Source of the DNA: Actinomycetota bacterium
Lineage (GTDB): Bacteria; Actinomycetota; Acidimicrobiia; Acidimicrobiales; Ilumatobacteraceae
Length of the DNA stretch: 33,150 bases
Direction of reading: 5' to 3'
NCBI GenBank assembly: GCA_009920715.1
Contig: RFZO01000004.1
Location: 1-33,150 of the forward strand
This document shows positions 1 through 10,501 of the stretch, in pieces (position 1 is the stretch's first letter; every line of letters starts with the position of its first letter). The translations under genes were made by a program, and so were the position numbers. The notes under the pieces are model-generated. The model was not told the origin of the DNA. It saw nothing but the letters and a program-made list of their open reading frames with translations, and searched no databases.

Positions 1-74
1 TTGGCGTTGTCAAGGTCGGCGGGCACGGCTTCCTCTCGGGTGGGAGATGTTTCGGACGGACGGACGCGAGGGTC

Positions 75-150
75 TGGTCGGGGTGGGGAGACTTGAACTC
101 CCGGCCTCCTGCTCCCAAAGCAGGCGCGCTGCCAACTGCGCCACACCCCG
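75..150 (-). tRNA. tRNA-Pro (anticodon UGG), CCA encoded
   Basis: Reverse complement CGGGGTGTGGCGCAG...CCTGCTTTGGGAGCAGG...GGGAGTTCAAGTCTCCCCACCCCGACCA. 7-bp acceptor CGGGGTG/CACCCCG, anticodon loop TTTGGGA, T-loop TTCAAGT, 3' CCA. Confidence 0.95.
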
Positions 151-191
151 TTCGGTGATGCGGATGACGCTACCGCGGGGCGTTGCCGCGG

Positions 192-461
192 TCAGGCCGA
201 CCGCTTGGCCTCGCGCGCCAGCCTGCGCGCGGTGCGACCGGTCGCAGCGATGTTGCGGTGGTCCAGGTCGCCCAGTTCCGCACCGTTCGAGAAGAGGACG
301 CGGTACCGGAGCCAGCTGAACCCGTTGGCGAGGATGACCTTCCCGGGTGTTCCCGCCGGCACGCCGTCGAGGTCGACGGAGGCCTCCACCGTGTCGCCGA
401 TGCGCAGGTTGATCTGACCCTCGTGGGGGTTGGCCAGAGAGTGGGGCTTCCAGAACGGCAT
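192..461 (-). CDS. Conserved hypothetical small protein, 89 aa, possibly a small beta-barrel
   Basis: In-frame ATG at 461 within the longer 192..1037 ORF (MPFWKPHSLANPHEGQINLRIGDTVEASVDLDGVPAGTPGKVILANGFSWLRYRVLF...). Divergent from tig; -10-like CATAAT 6 nt upstream. Confidence 0.6.
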   Translation of the reverse strand: MPFWKPHSLANPHEGQINLRIGDTVEASVDLDGVPAGTPGKVILANGFSWLRYRVLFSNGAELGDLDHRNIAATGRTARRLAREAKRSA

Positions 462-467
462 GCGTCC

Positions 468-473
468 ATTATG
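468..473 (-). promoter_or_regulatory. Putative -10 element CATAAT for the 192..461 gene (leaderless arrangement)
   Basis: Minus strand reads CATAAT-ggacgc-ATG. Confidence 0.4.
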
Positions 474-543
474 GCTGTTCCGCCCCGCAGGGCACCGCAC
501 CGCGGGGCTGGTCCGCCCCAAAGGGGTCCGCAGGGGCCGCCGA

Positions 544-549
544 TACACT
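544..549 (+). promoter_or_regulatory. Putative -10 element TACACT for tig (leaderless arrangement)
   Basis: gccgaTACACTctgcgacctGTG; no Shine-Dalgarno before the GTG. Confidence 0.4.
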
Positions 550-558
550 CTGCGACCT

Positions 559-1926
559 GTGAAAAGCACACTCGAAGCCCTTGAGGGCAACAACGTCAAG
601 CTGTCCATCGAGGTCGACGAGGCGGAGTTCGACTCCAACATCGACGCGGCGTTCCGCAAGATCGCGCACGAGGTCCGGATGCCCGGGTTCCGTCCCGGCA
701 AGGCGCCGCGCAAGGTCCTCGAGGCCCGCATCGGGATCGACGCCGCACGGGGCCAGGCACTGAACGACGCCATCCCCCAGTACCTCAGCCGCGCGGTGCG
801 CGAGCACGACGTGGATCTCATCGCAACGCCCGAGATCAACCTCCTCGACGGTGCCGAGGCGGGGCCGGTGCGCTTCGAGGCAACCTGCCAGGTCCGCCCC
901 GAGATCACGGTGCCCGGGTACAACGGCCTCCGCGTGGAACTTGTCAACCCCGCCCTCACGGACGAGGAGTTCGACGAGGCGGTCACAGCCGAACTGCGCC
1001 GGCACGGCTCCTTGGTTGACTCTGATGCCCCGTCCAAGGCCGGCGACTACGTCATCATCGACCTGGTCGGCACCCGCGACGGCGAGCCCGTGCCCGGGCT
1101 CAATGTCGACGAGTGGACCTACGAGGTGGGGCGCGGCTGGGTGGCACCCGGTTTCGACGACCAGGTCACTGGCGTGAAGAAGGGCGACACGCTTTCGTTC
1201 ACCGCCGTCCCGAACGGCACCGAGGAGGCCGCCGACTTCAGCGTCACCGTGAACAAGGTGCAGACGCTCGCGCTGCCGGAACTCACCGATGCGTGGGTGG
1301 CCGAGAACATCGCCGAGCACGAGACCGTCGATGCGTGGAAGTCCGCGCTGCGCGAGCGCCTCACCGAGATGCGCCTCAACACCATGCGCCGCACGGTGGT
1401 GGACCGCGTCACGGACGCACTTGCCTCGCTCGTGGACATCGAGGCACCCGAGGCCATGGTGCAGGGCGACCTCCAGGCGCGCGTGCAGAACACCGTGCAG
1501 CAGTTCCAGCAGCAGGGGATCGCGCTCGACCAGTGGCTCTCCGCCACCGGCCAGGACACCGCCTCGTTCGTGGAGGGCCTGAAGATCCAGTCGGAGAAGG
1601 CGGTCAAGGTGGACCTCGCGCTCCGCGCCGTGGCCACCGCCGAGTCCATAGAGGCCACCGACGACGACATCGAGGCCGAATTCCAGGCCATCGCGATCCA
1701 GGTGAACGAGAAGGTCGCCAAGGTCCGCAAGGCCTACGAGCAGAACGACGCGGTCACCGACCTCGCCTCACAGATCCGCAAGTCCAAGGCCCTGGACTGG
1801 TTGCTGCACCATGCCACCTACGTGGACCAGAACGGTGCCACACTCGACACCGAGACGGTGCTCGGGCATTCCGAAGCCGACCACGACCACAGCCACCACA
1901 GCACAGATGCAGGGGATTCAGAGTGA
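559..1926 (+). CDS. tig: Trigger factor (ribosome-associated PPIase chaperone)
   Basis: [59 protein letters not shown]; the GFRPGKAP motif is typical. Likely GTG start at 559 rather than 430. Located directly upstream of clpP-clpX. Confidence 0.93.
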   Translation: MKSTLEALEGNNVKLSIEVDEAEFDSNIDAAFRKIAHEVRMPGFRPGKAPRKVLEARIGIDAARGQALNDAIPQYLSRAVREHDVDLIATPEINLLDGAEAGPVRFEATCQVRPEITVPGYNGLRVELVNPALTDEEFDEAVTAELRRHGSLVDSDAPSKAGDYVIIDLVGTRDGEPVPGLNVDEWTYEVGRGWVAPGFDDQVTGVKKGDTLSFTAVPNGTEEAADFSVTVNKVQTLALPELTDAWVAENIAEHETVDAWKSALRERLTEMRLNTMRRTVVDRVTDALASLVDIEAPEAMVQGDLQARVQNTVQQFQQQGIALDQWLSATGQDTASFVEGLKIQSEKAVKVDLALRAVATAESIEATDDDIEAEFQAIAIQVNEKVAKVRKAYEQNDAVTDLASQIRKSKALDWLLHHATYVDQNGATLDTETVLGHSEADHDHSHHSTDAGDSE

Positions 1927-2549
1927 ACTTCCAGAATTACTACGTCCCGAGCGTCACCGAGACGACGAGCCGCGGCGAGCGCACCTATGACCTCTTCAGC
2001 CGCCTGCTGAAGGAGAACATCATCTTCCTCGGCACGCCGATCGACGACACAATCGCCAACCTCATCTGTGCGCAGCTGATCCATCTCGAGAGCGAGAACC
2101 CGGACCGCGACATCAACATCTACATCAACAGCCCCGGTGGCGACATCACGGCCCTGTTCGCCATCTACGACACGATGCAGTTCATCAAGAACGACATCGC
2201 CACCATCTGCCTCGGCCAGGCTGCCTCGGCCGCCGCCGTTCTCCTGGCGGCCGGCACAAAGGGCAAGCGCCTCGCCCTGCCCCACAGCAGGGTCCTCCTT
2301 CACCAGCCCTACGGCCAGGTGGGGTACGGCCAGGTGACGGACCTCGAGATTGCCGCCAACGAGATCCTGCGGATGAGGGACCTCCTGGAGGAGATCCTGG
2401 CCAACCACACGGGCCAGCCGCTGGAGCGCATCCACGCCGACACCGACCGGGACTTCGTATTGGAAGCAAACGAGGCCCTCGCGTATGGCATCATCGATGA
2501 TGTCATTTCATCGCGCCAGCTGGCGGACCGCACCGGTCCGATCCGCTGA
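1923..2549 (+). CDS. clpP: ATP-dependent Clp protease proteolytic subunit
   Basis: [38 protein letters not shown] (catalytic Ser), [11 protein letters not shown] (catalytic His), [21 protein letters not shown] start overlaps the tig stop by 4 nt. Confidence 0.95.
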   Translation: MNFQNYYVPSVTETTSRGERTYDLFSRLLKENIIFLGTPIDDTIANLICAQLIHLESENPDRDINIYINSPGGDITALFAIYDTMQFIKNDIATICLGQAASAAAVLLAAGTKGKRLALPHSRVLLHQPYGQVGYGQVTDLEIAANEILRMRDLLEEILANHTGQPLERIHADTDRDFVLEANEALAYGIIDDVISSRQLADRTGPIR

Positions 2550-2573
2550 CGCGTCACACAGCGGGAGCACTTC

Positions 2574-3854
2574 GTGGCCAAATTCGGTGACACAGGCGAA
2601 CTTCTGAAGTGCTCGTTCTGCGGCAAGTCGCAGAAGCAGGTCAAGAAGCTCATCGCCGGACCCGGCGTCTACATCTGCGACGAGTGCATCGACCTCTGCA
2701 ACGAGATCATCGAGGAGGAGGTCGGGGAGCGCTCCGAGCTGCGTCTCGACGCGCTTCCCACCCCCACCGAGACCCGGGCGTTCCTCGACGAGTTCGTCGT
2801 CGGCCAGGAGCAGGCCAAGAAGGTGCTCTCCGTGGCGGTGTTCCACCACTACCGGCGCCTCCAGCACATGCGCCAGTCCACCGGGCTGCGACGCGACGAG
2901 GTGGAACTGCAGAAGTCCAACATCATGCTTCTCGGCCCCACCGGGTGCGGCAAGACCCACCTGGCCCAGACGCTCGCACGCATGCTCAACGTCCCGTTCG
3001 CGGTTGCCGACGCCACCGCCCTCACCGAGGCGGGGTACGTGGGCGAGGACGTGGAGAACATCCTCCTCAAGCTGCTGCAGGCCGCTGATTTCGACGTGAA
3101 GAAGGCCGAGCAGGGCATCGTCTACATCGACGAGATCGACAAGGTCGCCCGCAAGGCTGAGAACCCCAGCATCACCCGCGACGTCTCGGGTGAGGGAGTC
3201 CAGCAGGCACTCCTCAAGATCCTCGAGGGGACCGTGGCGTCGGTGCCACCGCAGGGCGGGCGCAAGCACCCGCACCAGGAGTTCATCCAGATCGACACCA
3301 CCAACGTGCTGTTCATCTGCGGGGGCGCCTTCGCGGGTCTCGAGCAGATCATCGAGAACCGCATCGGCCACAAGGGCGTCGGGTTCCATGCCACGGTCAT
3401 GTCCAAGGCCGACAAGGATCCCGGCGAACTGTTCGCCCAGGTGCTCCCCGAGGACCTTCTCAAGTTCGGCATGATCCCCGAGTTCATCGGCCGTCTCCCC
3501 ATGGTGGGCGCGGTGCATGCCCTCGACCGGGACGCGCTGATGCAGATCCTCACCGAGCCGAAGAACGCCCTCGTGAAGCAGTACGCGAAGATCTTCGAGT
3601 TCGACGACGTCGAGCTCGACATCACCCCGGCAGCACTCGGGGCCGTCGCCGACCTCGCGCTCACTCGCGGCACCGGGGCCCGCGGTCTCCGCGCCATCCT
3701 GGAGGAGACCCTCCTCGACGTGATGTACGAGGTGCCCGGCCGCACCGACATCGGCCGCATCGTCGTCGACGAGGACTGCGTCGTCAACCGCACGCCGGCC
3801 GAACTGGTACCCCGCACCGCGCGCCCCGCCCAGAAGCGCCGCGCCGCCAGCTGA
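2574..3854 (+). CDS. clpX: ATP-dependent Clp protease ATP-binding subunit ClpX
   Basis: N-terminal zinc finger CSFCGKSQ...CDECIDLC, Walker [13 protein letters not shown], Walker [32 protein letters not shown]. Confidence 0.97.
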   Translation: MAKFGDTGELLKCSFCGKSQKQVKKLIAGPGVYICDECIDLCNEIIEEEVGERSELRLDALPTPTETRAFLDEFVVGQEQAKKVLSVAVFHHYRRLQHMRQSTGLRRDEVELQKSNIMLLGPTGCGKTHLAQTLARMLNVPFAVADATALTEAGYVGEDVENILLKLLQAADFDVKKAEQGIVYIDEIDKVARKAENPSITRDVSGEGVQQALLKILEGTVASVPPQGGRKHPHQEFIQIDTTNVLFICGGAFAGLEQIIENRIGHKGVGFHATVMSKADKDPGELFAQVLPEDLLKFGMIPEFIGRLPMVGAVHALDRDALMQILTEPKNALVKQYAKIFEFDDVELDITPAALGAVADLALTRGTGARGLRAILEETLLDVMYEVPGRTDIGRIVVDEDCVVNRTPAELVPRTARPAQKRRAAS

Positions 3855-3861
3855 ACCACCG

Positions 3862-5081
3862 GTGAAATACGGAGAGGCGCTGGCCTACCTCGACGAGCAC
3901 GCCTCGTACGAGAAGACCGGCCGGGTGGAGGACCCATCCACGGAGAAGATCGAGCGTCTGCTCGCCGTGCTCGGCGACCCGCACCTCGACTACCGCGTTG
4001 TCCACGTGACGGGCACCAACGGCAAGGGCTCCACCACCCAGATCATCACCAGGCTGCTCATGGCGCACGGGCTGAAGGTGGGCACGTTCAGCAGTCCCCA
4101 CCTGGAGGACGTCAGGGAGCGGATCCAGGTCGATTCCGAGCCGATTCCCGAGACGGATTTCGCAGATGCGGTGGCCGCAGTGGCCGACGGAGAGGTGATG
4201 TCGGGCGTTCGGCCCAGCTATTTCGAGATCGTCACGGCGGCAGCATTCCGGCATTTCTCCGATTGTGCGGTCGATGTCGCGGTGATCGAGGTCGGGATGC
4301 TCGGAAGGTGGGACGCCACGAACGTGGTGCGTCCCGATGTTGCCGTCATCACCAACATCGCCCTCGACCACACCGAGTTCGCCGGGCCGACCCTCGAGCA
4401 CATCGCGAGGGAGAAGGCGGGAATCATCAAGGACTGTGCGGTCGCGGTGGTCGGGGAGACCCGGCCCGAACTCGTCTCCATCTTCGCCGCCGAACCGAAC
4501 GCCGGGTTCGTGCGCAAGGCGAGCTGATCCCCAAAGACAAACTCTGCGAACTGCACGCACATCAATCCGTGACTCGTCCTGGAAGCCCCTTCTGGGCAGT
4601 CTTCGGCACAGCTCTCGACGCCGATGTCGTCGCGGAGGCGTTCGCGGCCGTCACCATGCCTGGCCGTTTCGAGGTGCTCGGGCACCAGCCGCTCGTCATC
4701 ATCGACGGCGCGCACAATCCGGCGGGTGCCGACACGTGCGCGCAGGTGTTCTTCCAGGACTTCGACCCCCCGGGCCGCAGGATCCTCGTGGTCGGCGCGC
4801 TGGGCGGACGCGACGTCACCGACATGCTCGGGGCGCTCAGGGCGGACGAGTTCGATCTCGTCGTGTGCGTGACCGCGCCGTCCCCTAGAGCGCGCAGCGC
4901 TGATGAGGTCGCGTCCGCCGCAGTCGCCTTGGGATGCGACAACGTCGAGGCACACCCCTCGGTCGAGCGCGGATGCGACCGTGCACTGGAGGACGCAGGA
5001 GCCGAGGACGCGGTTCTCGTGGCCGGTTCTCTGTACGTCGTCGGGGCCGCGCGGACCCATCTGCGGCGCGTGCTGCCCTGA
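3862..5081 (+). pseudogene. folC: Folylpolyglutamate/dihydrofolate synthase, reading frame disrupted near 4520-4595
   Basis: N-terminal half in one frame (3862-4527: [53 protein letters not shown]). C-terminal half in another frame up to 5081 (MPGRFEVLGHQPLVIIDGAHNPAGAD). The central segment does not read as FolC. Confidence 0.8.
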
Positions 5082-5128
5082 CAGGGCGCGCGGGAGGCGG
5101 CCGACGGGGCATCTGCCGGTCATCGCCG

Positions 5129-5134
5129 TAGCCT
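5129..5134 (+). promoter_or_regulatory. Putative -10 element TAGCCT for ndk (leaderless arrangement)
   Basis: cgccgTAGCCTtgaagccATG; 7 nt to the ATG, no Shine-Dalgarno. Confidence 0.45.
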
Positions 5135-5141
5135 TGAAGCC

Positions 5142-5552
5142 ATGTCAAACCGCACCCTCGTCCTTCTCAAGCCTGACGCCGTGGAGCGCGGCCTCGTCGG
5201 CGCGATCCTCTCGCGCTTCGAGCAGAAGGGTCTCCGCATCGCCGCCATGGAGCTGCGCACCCTCGACGCCGGCACCCTGGCCCGCCACTACGAGGAGCAC
5301 GTCGGCAAGGGCTTCTACGCCGACCTGGTGACGTTCATGAGCCGCGGTCCGGTCGTTGCGCTCGCGGTGGAGGGGCCCGAGGACACCTGGGAGATCGTGC
5401 GCACCATGATGGGCACCACCAACCCCCGCAATGCCGCCCCGGGCACCATCCGCGGCGACTTCGGCACCCTTTTCACCGAGAATCTCGTCCACGGCAGCGA
5501 TTCCGCCGAGTCCGCGGCGCGCGAACTGTCCATCTTCTTCCCCTCGCTCTAG
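5142..5552 (+). CDS. ndk: Nucleoside diphosphate kinase
   Basis: MSNRTLVLLKPDAVERGLVGAILSRFEQKGL...GTTNPRNAAPGTIRGDF...NLVHGSDSAESAARELSIFF, with the active-site His in NLVHGSDS. Confidence 0.97.
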   Translation: MSNRTLVLLKPDAVERGLVGAILSRFEQKGLRIAAMELRTLDAGTLARHYEEHVGKGFYADLVTFMSRGPVVALAVEGPEDTWEIVRTMMGTTNPRNAAPGTIRGDFGTLFTENLVHGSDSAESAARELSIFFPSL

Positions 5553-5633
5553 GGCAGGGTTCATTACCATCGACCCCATCACCTTCCCTCGAACCGAGGC
5601 GGGGCCGGGTCATGCCGCCGCCGAGGAGTCCCC

Positions 5634-6674
<1,041 letters not shown>

Positions 6675-6684
6675 GCAGGTCCCC

Positions 6685-7818
6685 GTGGCGGGCAGCACCT
6701 TCACACGCCGCAGGATCATCCTGCTACTCGCGCTCACGACCGTCATGCTCGTCACGATGGACCTGAGGGGGAGCGGCGCCGTGAACGGGATCCGGTCGCT
6801 GTTCGGAACTGTCTTCCGCCCGGTCGAGTCCGTCACGAGGGTGGTCGTGCGCCCCGTGGAGAACGCGTGGAACGGCATCACGAACTACAGCGACGTTCTG
6901 GAGGAGAACCAGCGCCTGAAGGACCTGGTTGCCTACGGCGAGGGCGCGAAGATCGGCGCCATCGCGAGCGTCCGCGAGGCCCAGGAGCTGCTCGCCCTGA
7001 ACGGACTGCCGACACTGGCGGGGATCAACTCGTGTTCTGCCCAGGTGGTCGGAGAGTCGCCCTCCAACTACGCCCAGACCGTGGAGATCAACCGCGGCAG
7101 TGAGTGCGGGATCAAGGTGGGGATGCCGGTGCTGAACGCGGCGGGTCTGATCGGCAAAGTCACCGATGTGTACAACGGCCGCGCCGTCGTCATGCTGATC
7201 ACTGACCCGAGCTACTCCCTCGCCGTGAAGGTCGTGAACACCCCGCCCACAACCACCACCGTGCCGGGAGCCCCGGGCGTCACGGTGGACACCACAACCA
7301 CCACCACCTCCACGACCACGACGACCATCCCGCGCACCACCACGACGGGCATCCCTGGATTCGTCCCCGGGGCCACCCTCGCGCCCACCGTCACCACGAA
7401 CCCCTCCCAGGTGACGTCCCCGAACGCCACCGTGCAGTTGCCCACCGGCACAGGCGACATCAACAAGCCGGGCGAGGCCAACCAGTCCGAGATCACGGTG
7501 CCACCGGGTGCCGACCTGCCGTTGCGCGAGACGGGTGCCCTCGAGGGCCGCGGGATCTCGAAAGCGCCCGTGGTGAGGTTCATCGAGAACCAGCCGCGGT
7601 TCGGTGAGGTGAACCTCGGCTCGCCCGTGGTTTCCGCCGGTGGTGCCTCGTCGCTCGCGCCCCCCGACATCGTCATCGGCACAGTGTCCCGGGTCATCAA
7701 GCGGTCCGGCAGTCTCGGCCCGCTGCTGGAGGTCAAGATCTCGGCCAATCTCGACGCACTGAACTTCGTGCGGGTGATGCTCTACCAGCCGAGCACCGAG
7801 AAGGTGAACGCCCCGTGA
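6685..7818 (+). CDS. mreC: Rod shape-determining protein MreC with an internal Thr/Pro-rich insertion
   Basis: Position mreB-mreC-mreD; N-terminal TM; YSDVLEENQRLKDLV coiled coil; GLIGKVTDVYNGRAVVMLITDPSYSLAVKV; C-terminal IVIGTVSRVIKRSGSLGPLLEVKISANLDALNFVRVM. Confidence 0.88.
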   Translation: MAGSTFTRRRIILLLALTTVMLVTMDLRGSGAVNGIRSLFGTVFRPVESVTRVVVRPVENAWNGITNYSDVLEENQRLKDLVAYGEGAKIGAIASVREAQELLALNGLPTLAGINSCSAQVVGESPSNYAQTVEINRGSECGIKVGMPVLNAAGLIGKVTDVYNGRAVVMLITDPSYSLAVKVVNTPPTTTTVPGAPGVTVDTTTTTTSTTTTTIPRTTTTGIPGFVPGATLAPTVTTNPSQVTSPNATVQLPTGTGDINKPGEANQSEITVPPGADLPLRETGALEGRGISKAPVVRFIENQPRFGEVNLGSPVVSAGGASSLAPPDIVIGTVSRVIKRSGSLGPLLEVKISANLDALNFVRVMLYQPSTEKVNAP

Positions 7819-8336
7819 TGGACCGGATCCTCGATCTCGCGCAGAACCGCTACTTCCGGCTGTTCATGGTGGCACTCGTCGTGCTCTCACTGCAGACGAC
7901 CCTCTTCAGCGACATGCGCCCGTTCGGGGTGTGCCTGCAGGTGATGCTGCTCCTGGCCGCGAGTGCCGGCCTCGCCCGCGGCTCGGAGACGGGGGCAATC
8001 GGCGGCTTCATGGTCGGGCTCATGTACGACATGGTCCTCACAACGCCGCTGGGGGTCGGCGCGGCGGTGTTCGCGGCGGTCGGGTACCTGGCCGGCTACG
8101 TCCACTCGTTCGTCCACGAACCGAACTGGTGGTCGAAGATGGTCCTCTCCGCCGGCGCCAGTGCGACGGGGATGGTCCTCATGCCGGTTGCTCTCACCGT
8201 CGTGGGCACCGAGGGCGTTCTCACCGTGAACGTGATCGGCATTGCCTTCGTGGTGGCGGTGTTCAACGCCCTGTTCAGTCTCCCGTTCGAGCGCGTCTGT
8301 CGTTGGGCGCTCAGCGAGCCGAAGACGGTCCGCTGA
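7815..8336 (+). CDS. mreD: Rod shape-determining protein MreD
   Basis: About 170-aa polytopic membrane protein between mreC and PBP2; start overlaps mreC stop (GTGATG). Confidence 0.8.
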   Translation: MMDRILDLAQNRYFRLFMVALVVLSLQTTLFSDMRPFGVCLQVMLLLAASAGLARGSETGAIGGFMVGLMYDMVLTTPLGVGAAVFAAVGYLAGYVHSFVHEPNWWSKMVLSAGASATGMVLMPVALTVVGTEGVLTVNVIGIAFVVAVFNALFSLPFERVCRWALSEPKTVR

Positions 8337-10501
8337 TGCCGCGGGAACGCAACATCTCCAGGCTTGCCGTCCTCGCCACGGTGTCCCTGGTGCTCGGGTC
8401 GCTCCTCACGGTCCGGCTGTGGTTCCTGCAGGCTGTGGATGCGCGCGGGCTCCAGGAGAGGGTGCAGGAGGTGCGGACGCGGACGGTGAAGCTCACACCC
8501 GAGAGGGGCCGGATCTTCGACCTCGAGGGGCGAATCGTGGCGGACAACGAGCGGATCCTCACGATCACCATCGACCGTGCCATCATCGCCCGCCCGCTCG
8601 ACCGTCAGCAGATGTGGGACCGGCTGTCGGGCGTGCTGAACATGTCCCCCGACGCACTGGAGGACCGCTTCGTGTCGAAGCGCTACGACCAGCTGCAGCC
8701 CGTCCCCCTGAAGGAGGACGTGTCCGAGGACCTCGCCACATTCCTGCGCGAGCGCAGCGAGGACTACCCGGGCGTGGACGTCCGCGAGGACTGGCGACGC
8801 GAGTACCCCTACGCGCCGATCGCGAGCCACGTCGTCGGGTTCCTCGGCGCCATCAAGGAGGGCGAGCTCGAGTACTACCGGAACCTGAACTACGACCCCG
8901 ACGCGCGTGTCGGCCAGTTCGGGGTGGAACAGACATACGAGGCGTTGCTGAGGGGCAAGCCCGGGTACGTGAAGTACGAGGTCGACTCACGCGGAAGGAT
9001 CCTCCGCCAGTTGTCCCGCAAGGAACCCGTGCCCGGCAACGACATCCAGCTCAGCATCGACCTCGACATGCAGCAGTACGTGGAGCAGGCGCTCTGGACC
9101 GAGTTGTGGGTCCGCCGCCGAACCGAGGCACCCACCGTTCTCGCCTTCGGCGAGCCGGACCCCCGGTACCCGCTCATCAACTACTACAAGGCCCCCGCGG
9201 GCTCGAGCGTCGTGTTGAACCACGACACGGGGGAGGTGCTCGCCATGGCGAGCTACCCAAACTTCGACAACCGCTGGTTCAACGCCGGCATCACATCGGA
9301 GAAGTTCAACCAGCTGTTCCCGAAGACCGACGACCCCGACATGTCGATCCTCGTCAACCGGGCGATCAGCGGCCGCTACAACCTGGGCTCCACGTTCAAG
9401 CCGTTCGTCGCCTACGCCGCACTCAACACCGGACAGCTGCCCGGAGGTGTCGAGTACACGCTGCGTGACCAGGGGATCTACAAGCTCTCGAGCATCCCGG
9501 AGGAGCGCTGCCAACTGAACGTGAAGTGCGTGTTCAAGAACGCAACGTGCGGAAACGGCGCCCCGTGCAAGTACGGCCGGGTGAACGTCGTGGACGCACT
9601 CGCCGTCTCGTCCGACGTCTTCTTCTACAAGATCGGCGAGGAGATATTCAGCCAGCGTGGGTACCGCCCGATCCTCGAGGAGCAGGTGCGCCAGTTCGGT
9701 TTCGGCTCGCCCACGGAGATCGACCTCCCGTACGAGTTCGTCGGCACAATCCCCAACAAGGCGCTCAAGCAGCAGCTCGCGGCCTCCGGTGCGATCGCCG
9801 AGGAGGAGGGCAAGGGCTACTACGTCGGCGACAACGTGCAGTTCTCCATCGGCCAGGGTCTGCTGTCCGCTACCCCGCTCCAGCTCGCGGTCGCCTACGG
9901 GACGATCGCGAACGGGGGGAAAGTGGTGAAGCCGCGCGTGGTGCGCGCGGTGTGGGGCCCGGGGACACCGAAGGGGAGGTCCGGGCGGGTGAACATGGAC
10001 AAGGGTGTTGTCATCAGGGACTTCTCGGCCGCGCAGATCGTGAGGGACATCAACATGGACATGACCGCGCGCGACGCCATCGTCGAGGGACTCACGCGCG
10101 TCATCACCGGACCCGGCGTTCGCTCTGACATCTACCACTCAACGACGGGGGAGAAGCTCTTCCGCTCATACCCGAAGAGGGCGCTCCCGATCGCAGGCAA
10201 GACGGGGACGGCACAGGGGGCGGGGAACCTGCCGTGGAACGACTCCTCCGCGTTCGCTGCGTTCAGCATGAACGGCCGGATCCCGTACACGGCCGTTGCT
10301 TATCTCGAGAAGTCCGGGTTCGGCAGCCGTGCGGCAGCACCGGTGGTGAAGTGCGCGTTCACCGCACTCGCCGGGAAGACGCCCATTCCGTCCGCGAGCC
10401 CCGCAGACCCGCTCGACGTGAACAGTGTGACGCCGGCCGGCGACCAGCGACTGAAGAACCCGCTGTGCCTCGTGGGTACAGGGTCGTCGGTGCGTGACTG
10501 A
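8336..10501 (+). CDS. mrdA: Penicillin-binding protein 2 (elongasome transpeptidase)
   Basis: N-terminal TM; SxxK in NLGSTFKPFVAYAA; SSD in AVSSDVFFYKIG; KTGT in IAGKTGTAQGAG. ATG at 8336 inside the longer track ORF. Confidence 0.92.
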   Translation: MPRERNISRLAVLATVSLVLGSLLTVRLWFLQAVDARGLQERVQEVRTRTVKLTPERGRIFDLEGRIVADNERILTITIDRAIIARPLDRQQMWDRLSGVLNMSPDALEDRFVSKRYDQLQPVPLKEDVSEDLATFLRERSEDYPGVDVREDWRREYPYAPIASHVVGFLGAIKEGELEYYRNLNYDPDARVGQFGVEQTYEALLRGKPGYVKYEVDSRGRILRQLSRKEPVPGNDIQLSIDLDMQQYVEQALWTELWVRRRTEAPTVLAFGEPDPRYPLINYYKAPAGSSVVLNHDTGEVLAMASYPNFDNRWFNAGITSEKFNQLFPKTDDPDMSILVNRAISGRYNLGSTFKPFVAYAALNTGQLPGGVEYTLRDQGIYKLSSIPEERCQLNVKCVFKNATCGNGAPCKYGRVNVVDALAVSSDVFFYKIGEEIFSQRGYRPILEEQVRQFGFGSPTEIDLPYEFVGTIPNKALKQQLAASGAIAEEEGKGYYVGDNVQFSIGQGLLSATPLQLAVAYGTIANGGKVVKPRVVRAVWGPGTPKGRSGRVNMDKGVVIRDFSAAQIVRDINMDMTARDAIVEGLTRVITGPGVRSDIYHSTTGEKLFRSYPKRALPIAGKTGTAQGAGNLPWNDSSAFAAFSMNGRIPYTAVAYLEKSGFGSRAAAPVVKCAFTALAGKTPIPSASPADPLDVNSVTPAGDQRLKNPLCLVGTGSSVRD

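Noticed and set aside
47-319. 90-aa plus-strand ORF over tRNA-Pro
   Set aside because: Overlaps the tRNA and the 192..461 minus-strand gene; no RBS or motif support.
483-526. GC hairpins (CCCCGC...GCGGGG and CCCC-AAA-GGGG) upstream of tig
   Set aside because: Short, no T-tract, expected in high-GC DNA; upstream of the probable tig TSS so not clearly regulatory RNA.
7245-7360. ACC/ACG triplet run considered as a CRISPR-like or tandem DNA repeat
   Set aside because: It is in-frame Thr codon usage in the mreC linker; no repeat-spacer periodicity.
7931-8335. N-terminal extension of the 856-aa PBP2 ORF
   Set aside because: Overlaps mreD in another frame and is R/G-rich; PBP2 starts at ATG 8336 with a proper TM segment.
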